Positions 42,719 to 51,792 of a stretch of DNA of 64,000 nucleotides are shown here, piece by piece. This DNA is from Aquarana catesbeiana. Taxonomy: Eukaryota; Chordata; Amphibia; Anura; Ranidae. Position 1 is the stretch's first letter. The number at the start of each line of letters is the position of its first letter. Position numbers and translations under genes: made by a program. The notes beneath the pieces are model-generated. The model was not told the DNA's origin. It searched no databases and saw nothing but the letters and a program-made list of their open reading frames with translations. The DNA lies in NCBI RefSeq assembly GCF_042186555.1, contig NC_133332.1, positions 205,498,609 to 205,562,608 on the forward strand, given 5' to 3'.

Positions 42719-44983
42719 TTAAAAATTATTTAAAAAACAATTTAAATCGAACTCTACGTTCAGTCCCCCTGGCACCAAAGTACGTAAGGAGTGTATCCAT
42801 TTGGATTCTTTGCGACTAATATCTCGGACTAAGTGACTACCTCTCCAGGATGGTTTATATTTTTCTATACCCCAAAATTGGAGGTGTGCGGGGTCTTTAT
42901 CGTGTACTAGTGCGAAATGTTTTGACACATTGTGTTTCGGGAAACCCGATTTTATATTTTGTACGTGTTCCTTAATGCGTGTTTTTAATGCTCTTTTAGT
43001 TCGGCCCACGTATTGTAGGTTGCAGCTACATTGTAACACATAGACTACTCCTTCTGTGTGACATCCTATAAAATCTTTAATATTAAAATTTTGTCCTGTA
43101 CTGGTGGCTGTAAACTCTTTGCACTTTCCCTGAAATTTCTTTGCATGGCGGCACGCATAGCAGTTGCGACAGGGATAAAAGCCTTTTCCAGAAAAAAATG
43201 TGTATTCAGGTTTTGAGGGAGGATCAATTACTGACTTAACTATTAGATCTCTTATAGTGGGTGCTCTTTTATATACTATATTTGGTTTCTCTGGTAGTAT
43301 TTCTTTGAGGTCTTTATCATTCTTTAAGATGTGCCAATGCTTTTGAATCACTTTTGCCACATCTTTATACTGTGTATTGAAATCCAATATTATATTGGGC
43401 ACTTCTTGTTGAAATCTTTTTTTGGGGCAGTCTTCAAGCATTTTCTTTCTCTCAATGAGATTCACATGTTCTATTTGGTTTTGTATCCAATGGCTATCAT
43501 ATCCTTTCACTTTGAACCTCTCTCCCATCATTTGTGCTTGGTTCCGATAGTCCTCTTCTTTAGTGCAGTTTCTTCTAAGTCTTGTGAACTGGCCTTTAGG
43601 AATATTATACAGCCACGGTTTGTAGTGGCAACTGTCTATTGATAGATAGCTATTGGCATCCACATTTTTAAAGTGTGTTTTGGTTATTATTTTCTGTCCC
43701 TCCAAGCTTATATTTAGATCTAGGAAGTTAATTTCTTTGTCATCGATTTTCCATACCAGGTTTATGTTTCTATCATTATCGTTTAGTTTGTTTAAAAACA
43801 TTTCCAAGTTATGTTTGTCTCCATTCCACACTATCACGACATCATCTATGAATCTTTTATATAATGTCAGCTCTGGAGGAGTATCTGTGTATACTGCCGT
43901 TTCCTCCCACTGTGCCATAAATGCGTTTGCGACTCCTGGTGCAAATTTGGCCCCCATGGCTATTCCTACTTTCTGTTTAAAGTAGGTTTGATCGTGCCAA
44001 AAATAATTGCATTTAAGGCAAAAATCTAGGCATTTCATTAAATACTTTCTTTGTTTACAAATTAAGGTGCTATATTTTCTCAAAAGCCATTTAGTTGCCG
44101 AAATCGCGTCGTGGTGTTGCACTATGGTATAAAGTGATGTGACATCTGCGGTAGCCAGTAGAGTTCTCCCCTCTAATACTGGTACTGTGTCTAAAAGTTG
44201 CAATGTATGCTTTGTATCTTTTAGATATGCTTGAGTTTGCTGGACCGCTGGTTGTATAAAATAGTCAATGTATTGTCCCATTCTTGCTGTTAAGGAATCT
44301 ATACTATTGACTATGGGTCTCCCTGGTGGATTTTCTTTATTCTTGTGGATTTTGGGGACTGTGTAGATTATGGGTATTCTACACGCTTCTGGTACTAAAT
44401 ATTTCACTTCTTTTGGATTCAGTATATTTTTCTTCACTCCTAGATTTACTATTGCTTCTAGTTGTTTTTTATATTTTAAAGTTGGGTTCCCAAGTAGTCT
44501 AGTATACGTTGTTTCGTCTTGCAACTGTCTATTCAATTTTGAAAGGTATTGCTCTTTTGACTGTAAAACTATTGCACCTCCCTTATCTGCCGGCCTGATT
44601 ATAATGTCCTTCCTCTCTGTCAAGCGTTTTATGCCCTTTTTTATATGTATAGGGTCTGCTGCTTTTTTAATTTTTAAGGAGTCTATGTCTTGTAGGACTA
44701 AGTTTTTAAAGACTTCTATATTCTGGTTATTTGACATTTGTGGGTTGAATGTTGAGGCATTTCGCAATGTACTATGTACTTCTGGTTGTGTAGTATCGGT
44801 ACTTGGAGTATTTGGTCTCCATAAATTATTCATCACATATTTCTTAATATTAATTTTTCTGATGTATTTCTGTATCCCTATATAGGTGTTAAATTTGTTT
44901 AGATTGTTTGTTGGTGCATGTTTGAGGCCCTTATCAAGTACTGCCAACTCTTCTGTTGTTATTTCTTTTCCACTTATATTCAC
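42719..44983 (-). CDS. Penelope-like RT + GIY-YIG endonuclease (ORF2), intact, minus copy
   Basis: Minus-strand frame of 754 codons (counted from GTG at 44983), ending TAA. Domains match the plus copy: RPIVNSIDS (about 221), TADVTSLYT (motif A, about 278), GIAMGAKFAPG (motif B, about 340), FIDDVVIVWNGD (motif C, about 376), INFLDLNI (about 417), a CRNCYACRH zinc-binding box (about 605) and the GIY-YIG endonuclease VVYVLQCSCNLQYVGRT (about 646) with RIKEH. It differs from the plus copy at four residues only (Lys/Glu, Val/Met, Asn/Ser, Cys/Arg). The Cys/Arg change lies near the zinc box. The family copies its RNA at a nicked target. The upstream ORF1 is truncated here. Confidence 0.92.
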   Translation of the reverse strand: MNISGKEITTEELAVLDKGLKHAPTNNLNKFNTYIGIQKYIRKINIKKYVMNNLWRPNTPSTDTTQPEVHSTLRNASTFNPQMSNNQNIEVFKNLVLQDIDSLKIKKAADPIHIKKGIKRLTERKDIIIRPADKGGAIVLQSKEQYLSKLNRQLQDETTYTRLLGNPTLKYKKQLEAIVNLGVKKNILNPKEVKYLVPEACRIPIIYTVPKIHKNKENPPGRPIVNSIDSLTARMGQYIDYFIQPAVQQTQAYLKDTKHTLQLLDTVPVLEGRTLLATADVTSLYTIVQHHDAISATKWLLRKYSTLICKQRKYLMKCLDFCLKCNYFWHDQTYFKQKVGIAMGAKFAPGVANAFMAQWEETAVYTDTPPELTLYKRFIDDVVIVWNGDKHNLEMFLNKLNDNDRNINLVWKIDDKEINFLDLNISLEGQKIITKTHFKNVDANSYLSIDSCHYKPWLYNIPKGQFTRLRRNCTKEEDYRNQAQMMGERFKVKGYDSHWIQNQIEHVNLIERKKMLEDCPKKRFQQEVPNIILDFNTQYKDVAKVIQKHWHILKNDKDLKEILPEKPNIVYKRAPTIRDLIVKSVIDPPSKPEYTFFSGKGFYPCRNCYACRHAKKFQGKCKEFTATSTGQNFNIKDFIGCHTEGVVYVLQCSCNLQYVGRTKRALKTRIKEHVQNIKSGFPKHNVSKHFALVHDKDPAHLQFWGIEKYKPSWRGSHLVRDISRKESKWIHSLRTLVPGGLNVEFDLNCFLNNF

Positions 44984-45751
44984 TACGTTCTCTCCAACTG
45001 TTCTCTTTTTCTTTTGGAGTCTCTTCCCTGATCTTCGTCCTCTCTTCGTTCTGGTGTATTTCTTCTTAATTCTTCTTGGGGTCTTCTCCTGGGTGAATAA
45101 TGTGTTTCTTGTGGTAGTCTCCGAGGGGAGTATTCTCTTCTGTCCCTCTCTAAAAAAGGCCTTTGTGTATTGTAATTTTGCTGGTTTCCATAGTGATATG
45201 GATTTTCATAATATTGTTCTTGATAGTCCCTGATGGGGTCAAATCTGTTGTATGTGGGAATCGGGGTTCGTCCATATCCGTCTCTATAGTCATGGTGTGG
45301 TGATGTTCTATTTTCTCTTGGATTTCTTTCGTTTTGTTGCCAATTTCTGTTTCTAAATGGTTTCTTGAATGGTTTCTTCCCTCCTCTTTTGGGAGTATAT
45401 TGTCCATATCCATAATTGTTTCTTTGATTGTAGTTATTTCTTGGTGTACCTCCATATGTGTCTCTTTCATCCCTTCTCACAGGATTCGGGCCGTTAGGGT
45501 TAGGTCCATCTCGGTATGGTCGTGGCGTTTCAATGCGTCTTTCCCTTTCTTCCCATCTTGGTGGGTTGAGTGCATGAGATACTGTTGGATCCTGTATTCT
45601 GACTTCCCTTTCCGGTGTGGAATATGTAGATGTCGGAGGGGCCGGTTCCACTTTGCTTTGCCATTTAAAAACTTGGTCTGTTTTATAATCTGTTGAATCC
45701 CTTTGATATTTTTTCCTTTTTTGGTTTTGCACTTCTAAGTCTTTGGCAATT
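44983..45751 (-). pseudogene. PLE ORF1, C-terminal part only (minus copy)
   Basis: The minus-strand frame of ORF1 matches residues from about 142 of the plus copy (IAKDLEVQN region) to its stop at 44983. The first 140 or so residues are absent because the copy is 5'-truncated at 45751, where it abuts the plus copy's leader. Arg/Asn/Tyr/Pro-rich, low complexity. Confidence 0.85.
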
Positions 45752-45934
45752 TATTTTATTTTAGTCATTAAGTGTTTGGTGTGAACACCCTTATTTTGCG
45801 GCAATATTAGTATTTATTTTGCACAGCACTATTTATTTTTCATTTGACCACTTCACCATTTAATATCCACCAGCGCGAAGGACAATTTTATATTTATTAT
45901 CTGAGAGTGCACGCACAATACCTTTGCTGCTAAA
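45752..45934 (+). promoter_or_regulatory. 5' leader / pseudo-LTR start of the complete PLE copy
   Basis: 183 bp before the ORF1 ATG. Its first part is repeated inverted at 40934-41063, showing that it is a terminal module of the element. It contains GGTGTGAACACCCTTATTTT, with a short inverted repeat GGTGTGAACACC. It probably holds the transcription start or priming region, but no specific promoter box is identified. Confidence 0.55.
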
Positions 45935-47128
45935 ATGGATGTATTTACATATATTGAAACCAGAAAGGTGAACTTAGATGAGGTATTTAATTCACAAAAT
46001 AAAACACGGAACACAGACCTAGAAAGCATGACTAGGAAATTAGGCCATTATATGGAGAAAAAAATCAACCTGTGGTGGGACACTAATACATTTGAAAGGT
46101 ATATTAGAGAAAATATAGTCCCCAGGAGATTAAGGTGGGAAGTACCACCAAATGATGGATTAACCGATAAAGAATCGATGGCAGAATGGTTTGCGTTTTT
46201 TAATAATAAAAGTATAGAGGGTCTAAAATTCTTACTAGAACGCAAACTGAGGAAAACTGCATTAATAGAACAACAAATAGAAGAAATCAAACAGAAAATG
46301 GAACCACTTAAAGAAACCACAGAATTCAAAAGATTGGCAACCCAATTGAACAAAGATCTAATTGCCAAAGACTTAGAAGTGCAAAACCGAAAAAGGAAAA
46401 AATATCAAAGGGATTCAACAGATTATAAAACAGACCAAGTTTTTAAATGGCAAAGCAAAGTAGAACCGGCCCCTCCGACATCTACATATTCCACACCGGA
46501 AAGGGAAGTCAGAATACAGGATCCAACAGTATCTCATGCACTCAACCCACCAAGATGGGAAGAAAGGGAAAGACGCATTGAAACGCCACGACCATACCGA
46601 GATGGACCTAACCCTAACGGCCCGAATCCTATGAGAAGGGATGAAAGAGACACATATGGAGGTACACCAAGAAATAACTACAATCAAAGAAACAATTATG
46701 GATATGGACAATATACTCCCAAAAGAGGAGGGAAGAAACCATTCAAGAAACCATTTAGAAACAGAAATTGGCAACAAAACGAAAGAAATCCAAGAGAAAA
46801 TAGAACATCACCACACCATGACTATAGAGACGGATATGGACGAACCCCGATTCCCACATACAACAGATTTGACCCCATCAGGGACTATCAAGAACAATAT
46901 TATGAAAATCCATATCACTATGGAAACCAGCAAAATTACAATACACAAAGGCCTTTTTTAGAGAGGGACAGAAGAGAATACTCCCCTCGGAGACTACCAC
47001 AAGAAACACATTATTCACCCAGGAGAAGACCCCAAGAAGAATTAAGAAGAAATACACCAGAACGAAGAGAGGACGAAGATCAGGGAAGAGACTCCAAAAG
47101 AAAAAGAGAACAGTTGGAGAGAACGTAG
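45935..47128 (+). CDS. PLE ORF1 protein (397 aa), complete
   Basis: ATG at 45935 to TAG at 47126-47128. Residues 1-150 are mixed helical (MTRKLGHYMEKKINLWWDTN, then EQQIEEIKQKMEPLKETTEF, a likely coiled coil). Residues from about 150 on are very rich in Arg, Asn, Tyr, Pro and Gln (RDERDTYGGTPRNNYNQ, PRRLPQETHYSPRRRPQEEL), typical of a disordered RNA-binding tail. No known enzymatic domain. A nucleic-acid binding or packaging role for the element's RNA is inference by analogy with LINE ORF1p. ORF1 is followed by ORF2 in the -1 frame, with a long overlap of open frames. Confidence 0.82.
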   Translation: MDVFTYIETRKVNLDEVFNSQNKTRNTDLESMTRKLGHYMEKKINLWWDTNTFERYIRENIVPRRLRWEVPPNDGLTDKESMAEWFAFFNNKSIEGLKFLLERKLRKTALIEQQIEEIKQKMEPLKETTEFKRLATQLNKDLIAKDLEVQNRKRKKYQRDSTDYKTDQVFKWQSKVEPAPPTSTYSTPEREVRIQDPTVSHALNPPRWEERERRIETPRPYRDGPNPNGPNPMRRDERDTYGGTPRNNYNQRNNYGYGQYTPKRGGKKPFKKPFRNRNWQQNERNPRENRTSPHHDYRDGYGRTPIPTYNRFDPIRDYQEQYYENPYHYGNQQNYNTQRPFLERDRREYSPRRLPQETHYSPRRRPQEELRRNTPERREDEDQGRDSKRKREQLERT

Positions 47129-49392
47129 TGAATATAAGTGGAAAAGAAATAACAACAGAAGAGTTGGCAGTACTTGATAAGGGCCTCAAACATGCACCAA
47201 CAAACAATCTAAACAAATTTAACACCTATATAGGGATACAGAAATACATCAGAAAAATTAATATTAAGAAATATGTGATGAATAATTTATGGAGACCAAA
47301 TACTCCAAGTACCGATACTACACAACCAGAAGTACATAGTACATTGCGAAATGCCTCAACATTCAACCCACAAATGTCAAATAACCAGAATATAGAAGTC
47401 TTTAAAAACTTAGTCCTACAAGACATAGACTCCTTAAAAATTAAAAAAGCAGCAGACCCTATACATATAAAAAAGGGCATAAAACGCTTGACAGAGAGGA
47501 AGGACATTATAATCAGGCCGGCAGATAAGGGAGGTGCAATAGTTTTACAGTCAAAAGAGCAATACCTTTCAGAATTGAATAGACAGTTGCAAGACGAAAC
47601 AACGTATACTAGACTACTTGGGAACCCAACTTTAAAATATAAAAAACAACTAGAAGCAATAGTAAATCTAGGAGTGAAGAAAAATATACTGAATCCAAAA
47701 GAAATGAAATATTTAGTACCAGAAGCGTGTAGAATACCCATAATCTACACAGTCCCCAAAATCCACAAGAATAAAGAAAATCCACCAGGGAGACCCATAG
47801 TCAATAGTATAGATTCCTTAACAGCAAGAATGGGACAATACATTGACTATTTTATACAACCAGCGGTCCAGCAAACTCAAGCATATCTAAAAGATACAAA
47901 GCATACATTGCAACTTTTAGACACAGTACCAGTATTAGAGGGGAGAACTCTACTGGCTACCGCAGATGTCACATCACTTTATACCATAGTGCAACACCAC
48001 GACGCAATTTCGGCAACTAAATGGCTTTTGAGAAAATATAGCACCTTAATTTGTAAACAAAGAAAGTATTTAATGAAATGCCTAGATTTTTGCCTTAAAT
48101 GCAATTATTTTTGGCACGATCAAACCTACTTTAAACAGAAAGTAGGAATAGCCATGGGGGCCAAATTTGCACCAGGAGTCGCAAACGCATTTATGGCACA
48201 GTGGGAGGAAACGGCAGTATACACAGATACTCCTCCAGAGCTGACATTATATAAAAGATTCATAGATGATGTCGTGATAGTGTGGAATGGAGACAAACAT
48301 AACTTGGAAATGTTTTTAAACAAACTAAACGATAATGATAGAAACATAAACCTGGTATGGAAAATCGATGACAAAGAAATTAACTTCCTAGATCTAAATA
48401 TAAGCTTGGAGGGACAGAAAATAATAACCAAAACACACTTTAAAAATGTGGATGCCAATAGCTATCTATCAATAGACAGTTGCCACTACAAACCGTGGCT
48501 GTATAATATTCCTAAAGGCCAGTTCACAAGACTTAGAAGAAACTGCACTAAAGAAGAGGACTATCGGAACCAAGCACAAATGATGGGAGAGAGGTTCAAA
48601 GTGAAAGGATATGATAGCCATTGGATACAAAACCAAATAGAACATGTGAATCTCATTGAGAGAAAGAAAATGCTTGAAGACTGCCCCAAAAAAAGATTTC
48701 AACAAGAAGTGCCCAGTATAATATTGGATTTCAATACACAGTATAAAGATGTGGCAAAAGTGATTCAAAAGCATTGGCACATCTTAAAGAATGATAAAGA
48801 CCTCAAAGAAATACTACCAGAGAAACCAAATATAGTATATAAAAGAGCACCCACTATAAGAGATCTAATAGTTAAGTCAGTAATTGATCCTCCCTCAAAA
48901 CCTGAATACACATTTTTTTCTGGAAAAGGCTTTTATCCCTGTCGCAACTGCTATGCGTGCCGCCATGCAAAGAAATTTCAGGGAAAGCGCAAAGAGTTTA
49001 CAGCCACCAGTACAGGACAAAATTTTAATATTAAAGATTTTATAGGATGTCACACAGAAGGAGTAGTCTATGTGTTACAATGTAGCTGCAACCTACAATA
49101 CGTGGGCCGAACTAAAAGAGCATTAAAAACACGCATTAAGGAACACGTACAAAATATAAAATCGGGTTTCCCGAAACACAATGTGTCAAAACATTTCGCA
49201 CTAGTACACGATAAAGACCCCGCACACCTCCAATTTTGGGGTATAGAAAAATATAAACCATCCTGGAGAGGTAGTCACTTAGTCCGAGATATTAGTCGCA
49301 AAGAATCCAAATGGATACACTCCTTACGTACTTTGGTGCCAGGGGGACTGAACGTAGAGTTCGATTTAAATTGTTTTTTAAATAATTTTTAA
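46906..49392 (+). CDS. Penelope-like RT + GIY-YIG endonuclease (ORF2), intact, complete copy
   Basis: The frame is open from 46906 (after TGA 46903-46905) to TAA at 49390-49392. The homologous protein is usually counted from about GTG 47128 (754 codons). No ATG occurs until 47278-47280. RT motifs are ADVTSLYT (A), GIAMGAKFAPG (B), FIDDVVIVWNGD (C, both Asp intact) and INFLDLNI. A CRNCYACRH zinc box precedes the C-terminal GIY-YIG nuclease VVYVLQCSCNLQYVGRT with RIKEH and KWIHSLRTLVPGGLN. All catalytic landmarks are present, so the copy may be active. The domain order (RT then GIY-YIG) defines endonuclease-containing Penelope-like elements. The start mechanism is unclear: -1 frameshifting, reinitiation or a non-AUG start. 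Confidence 0.94.
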   Translation, partial: KSISLWKPAKLQYTKAFFREGQKRILPSETTTRNTLFTQEKTPRRIKKKYTRTKRGRRSGKRLQKKKRTVGENVVNISGKEITTEELAVLDKGLKHAPTNNLNKFNTYIGIQKYIRKINIKKYVMNNLWRPNTPSTDTTQPEVHSTLRNASTFNPQMSNNQNIEVFKNLVLQDIDSLKIKKAADPIHIKKGIKRLTERKDIIIRPADKGGAIVLQSKEQYLSELNRQLQDETTYTRLLGNPTLKYKKQLEAIVNLGVKKNILNPKEMKYLVPEACRIPIIYTVPKIHKNKENPPGRPIVNSIDSLTARMGQYIDYFIQPAVQQTQAYLKDTKHTLQLLDTVPVLEGRTLLATADVTSLYTIVQHHDAISATKWLLRKYSTLICKQRKYLMKCLDFCLKCNYFWHDQTYFKQKVGIAMGAKFAPGVANAFMAQWEETAVYTDTPPELTLYKRFIDDVVIVWNGDKHNLEMFLNKLNDNDRNINLVWKIDDKEINFLDLNISLEGQKIITKTHFKNVDANSYLSIDSCHYKPWLYNIPKGQFTRLRRNCTKEEDYRNQAQMMGERFKVKGYDSHWIQNQIEHVNLIERKKMLEDCPKKRFQQEVPSIILDFNTQYKDVAKVIQKHWHILKNDKDLKEILPEKPNIVYKRAPTIRDLIVKSVIDPPSKPEYTFFSGKGFYPCRNCYACRHAKKFQGKRKEFTATSTGQNFNIKDFIGCHTEGVVYVLQCSCNLQYVGRTKRALKTRIKEHVQNIKSGFPKHNVSKHFALVHDKDPAHLQFWGIEKYKPSWRGSHLVRDISRKESKWIHSLRTLVPGGLNVEFDLNCFLNNF

Positions 49393-51045
49393 TATTTTAA
49401 TATAAATATTAGACCTATTTAATACGAGAACCAATTATTTTTTAAATAATAATCTTTTTAATAGTCTAATAAAAAATTTATATTTATTATGCGGAATCAC
49501 ATATTTTAAACATTAATTTACTCACTATTACATAATTAACCTGTATCACAGGGTAATTAGAAAATATATTGTAAATGAGTATAGTGGTGATGTATATGTA
49601 TTTAATGCAAGATATGTAATAATTGTTTAATTAAAATGTACCTATTTGTATTTTACTTTATATAACAGTAACTGGTACAGTTACCAGAGCACTCTCGAAC
49701 CTGCTTCATATATGTAAAAAAGGAATTTTATATTAATCTATATTAATTAATTTGAGAGTGTGATTGCATTAATTCACCATTCAGTATGCATAACTCACAC
49801 TTGTAGATATATAAAACAATAGCAGCAAATACTTAGGCAATAGAAATGGTCACCCTTTCCAAAAATCTTATAATACAACTACGTTTGTAATATTAAACAG
49901 CGGTAATATACTCGAATATGGAGGAATACCACCAAAAAAATGGCCGCACACATTAAAGTCCAAACTATAGAGAAAGAATCCTCCTAAAACTAAAGAAAAA
50001 TGGCCGCCGAACCAAAACCACACTGACCATAAGCAAAATGGCGGCTCCGCAACTTCCGGCTCTATCATATATAAGCATACATAGAACAGCCAATCCGGTT
50101 CCCCAGATGAAGACACGTGACGGTGTCGTAACGCGTAGGGATTGGCTGGAGCAACACACTGAATCTGAAGCACAAGTGAGAGGGCGCTGAGAACGCCAGA
50201 TCGTTTTTTACATTCACTTTGCCTGTTTTTAATATGAAAAATGTAAGAGTAACACCAAATAAATATTCCCCCTTTGATTTTAAAAGTTTAATGCACCAGT
50301 GGAGCCTCTTTCTTCTCCCCCCTCCCTATTTTATCTCCCCCATACTGAGTTCACTAGAGTGGAGCTGCAGAGAGGGAACGTTGGAGGAGAGAAAATAACA
50401 TAGAAAGAGAAAGCTGCCAGAGACCACTCCCACACCTTAAAGACATATTACTGAATGCCTGATTACTACTAATGCAAGGTGAGAGTTCTGTGAGACCATA
50501 CTGAGAGACACCAGCAGCAGAAAGATAGATTTTTACTACATTATACTTTTCAATATCAGAAGAACTATTCACAGTTGGTTTTTATATATAAATATTCACC
50601 TATTTTTATTTTAATCACTTTGGCACTAGAATATCTACAAACAATTGTAGCAACAAAACGGACTTTTCACATAAATTGGAATGTATATCTTTTAAGGTTG
50701 CACATATGTTTTATTGCACAGTTTTTTGATTGTGGATTTTAGAAGAGCATATACGATTTACATACTGGAAATATTTTTATGCACGAATTTTTATGCATTA
50801 TGTCATTATCTATTTATGCATGCTAGTTATAGGGTGGTATGAGGAGTATTTCAGTATTTATTGCTATTTAAGCCTCACTTTTTTGAGTAAAAGTAGCGAT
50901 CATTATAGTATATAAGAAAGATTTTAACACTACCACCTAACAGACAATAGTGTTCCACAATATATTTATATACACTATATTCTTAATATTTTTATTTTTT
51001 ATTTTTCACTTAATATTGCGCGAAATTTATTTTTTATTTTATTTT
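49393..51045 (+). other. 3' region of the complete PLE copy
   Basis: 1.65 kb after the ORF2 stop. It is AT-rich at 49400-49900, then GC-richer at 49990-50160 (AAAATGGCGGCTCCGCAACT) with the hammerhead-like motif, then AT-rich to the end TTTTATTTTATTTTAG, directly before the target duplication. No poly(A) tail. Confidence 0.75.
50087..50148 (+). ncRNA. Hammerhead-ribozyme-like motif (complete PLE copy)
   Basis: The 62-nt segment can fold as a type-I hammerhead. Stem I outer helix is CAGCCAAT (50087-50094) with ATTGGCTG (50141-50148). A 6-nt bulge CCGGTT follows, and the inner helix is CCC (50101-50103) with GGG (50138-50140). The core is CAGATGA (50104-50110) where CUGANGA is expected. Stem II is GACAC (50112-50116) with GTGTC (50123-50127). 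Then GTAA (50128-50131) where GAAA is expected, and the self-complementary ACGCGT (50131-50136) as a minimal stem III, with the expected cleavage 3' of A50137. Two core bases deviate (U4 to A, A13 to U), so catalytic activity is doubtful. PLEs are known to carry hammerhead motifs in their terminal regions. Confidence 0.6.
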
Positions 51046-51058
51046 AGTGCAGATATTA
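51046..51058. repeat. Right target site duplication of the Penelope dimer
   Basis: AGTGCAGATATTA, identical to 40921-40933. Confidence 0.85.
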
Positions 51059-51483
51059 TCTTTGCAATCTGTGCTGCGCTGCCCCAGTGGTCTCCACCCC
51101 CAGGTCTGAATCCTTGGCTTTGCTCATTGCCTTCTTGGATGATCTGTGTGCACATCGGCTTCCGTGGTGCAAAGAGGAAGCAGTCTGCACAGCAGTCTGG
51201 TAAAAAGCTATCCCACCACTCTCCTTCTGCCTCAGGGTGCTCTTGGGAATTGCAGTCCAAAAAATCAATGAGTCCCATTATATGGCTGCAGTCCTGGACT
51301 ATAATTCCCATCATCCTCATCATCCTGCAAAGGAATCCATAGGCTTTTCTGGATATAGTTCTCCTGCTGGCTGGAAAGGATAGTGCAGCAACAGTCAGCA
51401 TAGATGTAGAAAGTGAAAGTAAAACTGACTGTGAAGAGGACAAGTTTCTGTAGTCCAGCACCTGGCTACAGCATGTACTGTAC
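51059..51483. other. Unassigned flank of the Penelope dimer
   Basis: 425 bp of moderate-complexity DNA. The GGGAATTGCAGTCC and CTATAATTCCCATCATCCTC motifs resemble the ends of dispersed amphibian repeats (ACTACAATTCCCA type), but boundaries are unclear. No supported gene. Confidence 0.4.
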
Positions 51484-51792
51484 CCCTCCACAGTTGCCAA
51501 CAGTCCTGATTTTCCCGGGACAATCCCGATTTTGGGACTCTCGTCCCGATCGGAGGCCGTCCCGATTTGGGATTTTGCCTTTTGTCCATGGAAAAATGGG
51601 AATGTTTGGCTCTGCAGCAGTTCTGGCTCCTGGCTCCAACAAAATGGCTGCTGGTGCCGCGAGAGCTTTCCCCTTGTGTTCAGCTACATCTCCTCTCATT
51701 CCTCGTGTTCGGTGGAGAGGGGAGGGGCCGATCCGTGCAGCCAATGAATCGGGTTCTCTCTTCACAATTCTCCAGCCGGGGTTAGCTGCACG

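Larger units (their letters stand above)
40934..51045. mobile_element. Head-to-head Penelope-like element dimer (PLE 2), one insertion event
   Basis: On the plus strand the order is: inverted fragment of the element's 5' pseudo-LTR (40934-41063); minus-strand 3' UTR, RT/GIY-YIG ORF2 and a 5'-truncated ORF1 (41064-45751); then a complete plus-strand copy (45752-51045) with pseudo-LTR, ORF1, ORF2 and 3' UTR. The arms 41064-45751 and 46360-51047 are both 4,688 bp. By eye I found about 13 substitutions and no net indel. The 608-bp spacer is unique to the longer copy. A single 13-bp duplication flanks everything, so the dimer inserted as one unit. Tandem or inverted multi-copy insertions are known for Penelope elements. 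Confidence 0.92.
46360..51047 (+). repeat. Right arm of the 4.7-kb inverted repeat (left arm 41064-45751)
   Basis: The two arms have identical length (4,688 bp). Differences noted include NPV/NPM in ORF1, four residues in ORF2 and about six single bases in the 3' region. The spacer 45752-46359 is 608 bp. Confidence 0.93.

Noticed and set aside
43331..45696. Plus-strand frames opposite ORF2 and ORF1 of the minus PLE copy
   Set aside because: Shadows of the real coding strand; mirror images occur at 46048-48780 in the other arm.
47128..47130. GTG as the certain start codon of PLE ORF2
   Set aside because: GTG is rarely used as a start in vertebrates. The frame is open 222 bp further upstream, so the true start or fusion mechanism is undecided.
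40921..51058. Assembly artefact as explanation of the 10-kb inverted repeat
   Set aside because: The arms differ at about 13 positions, the centre and the 40934-41063 fragment are asymmetric, and a 13-bp target duplication flanks the whole. These fit a biological insertion better, though long reads should confirm.
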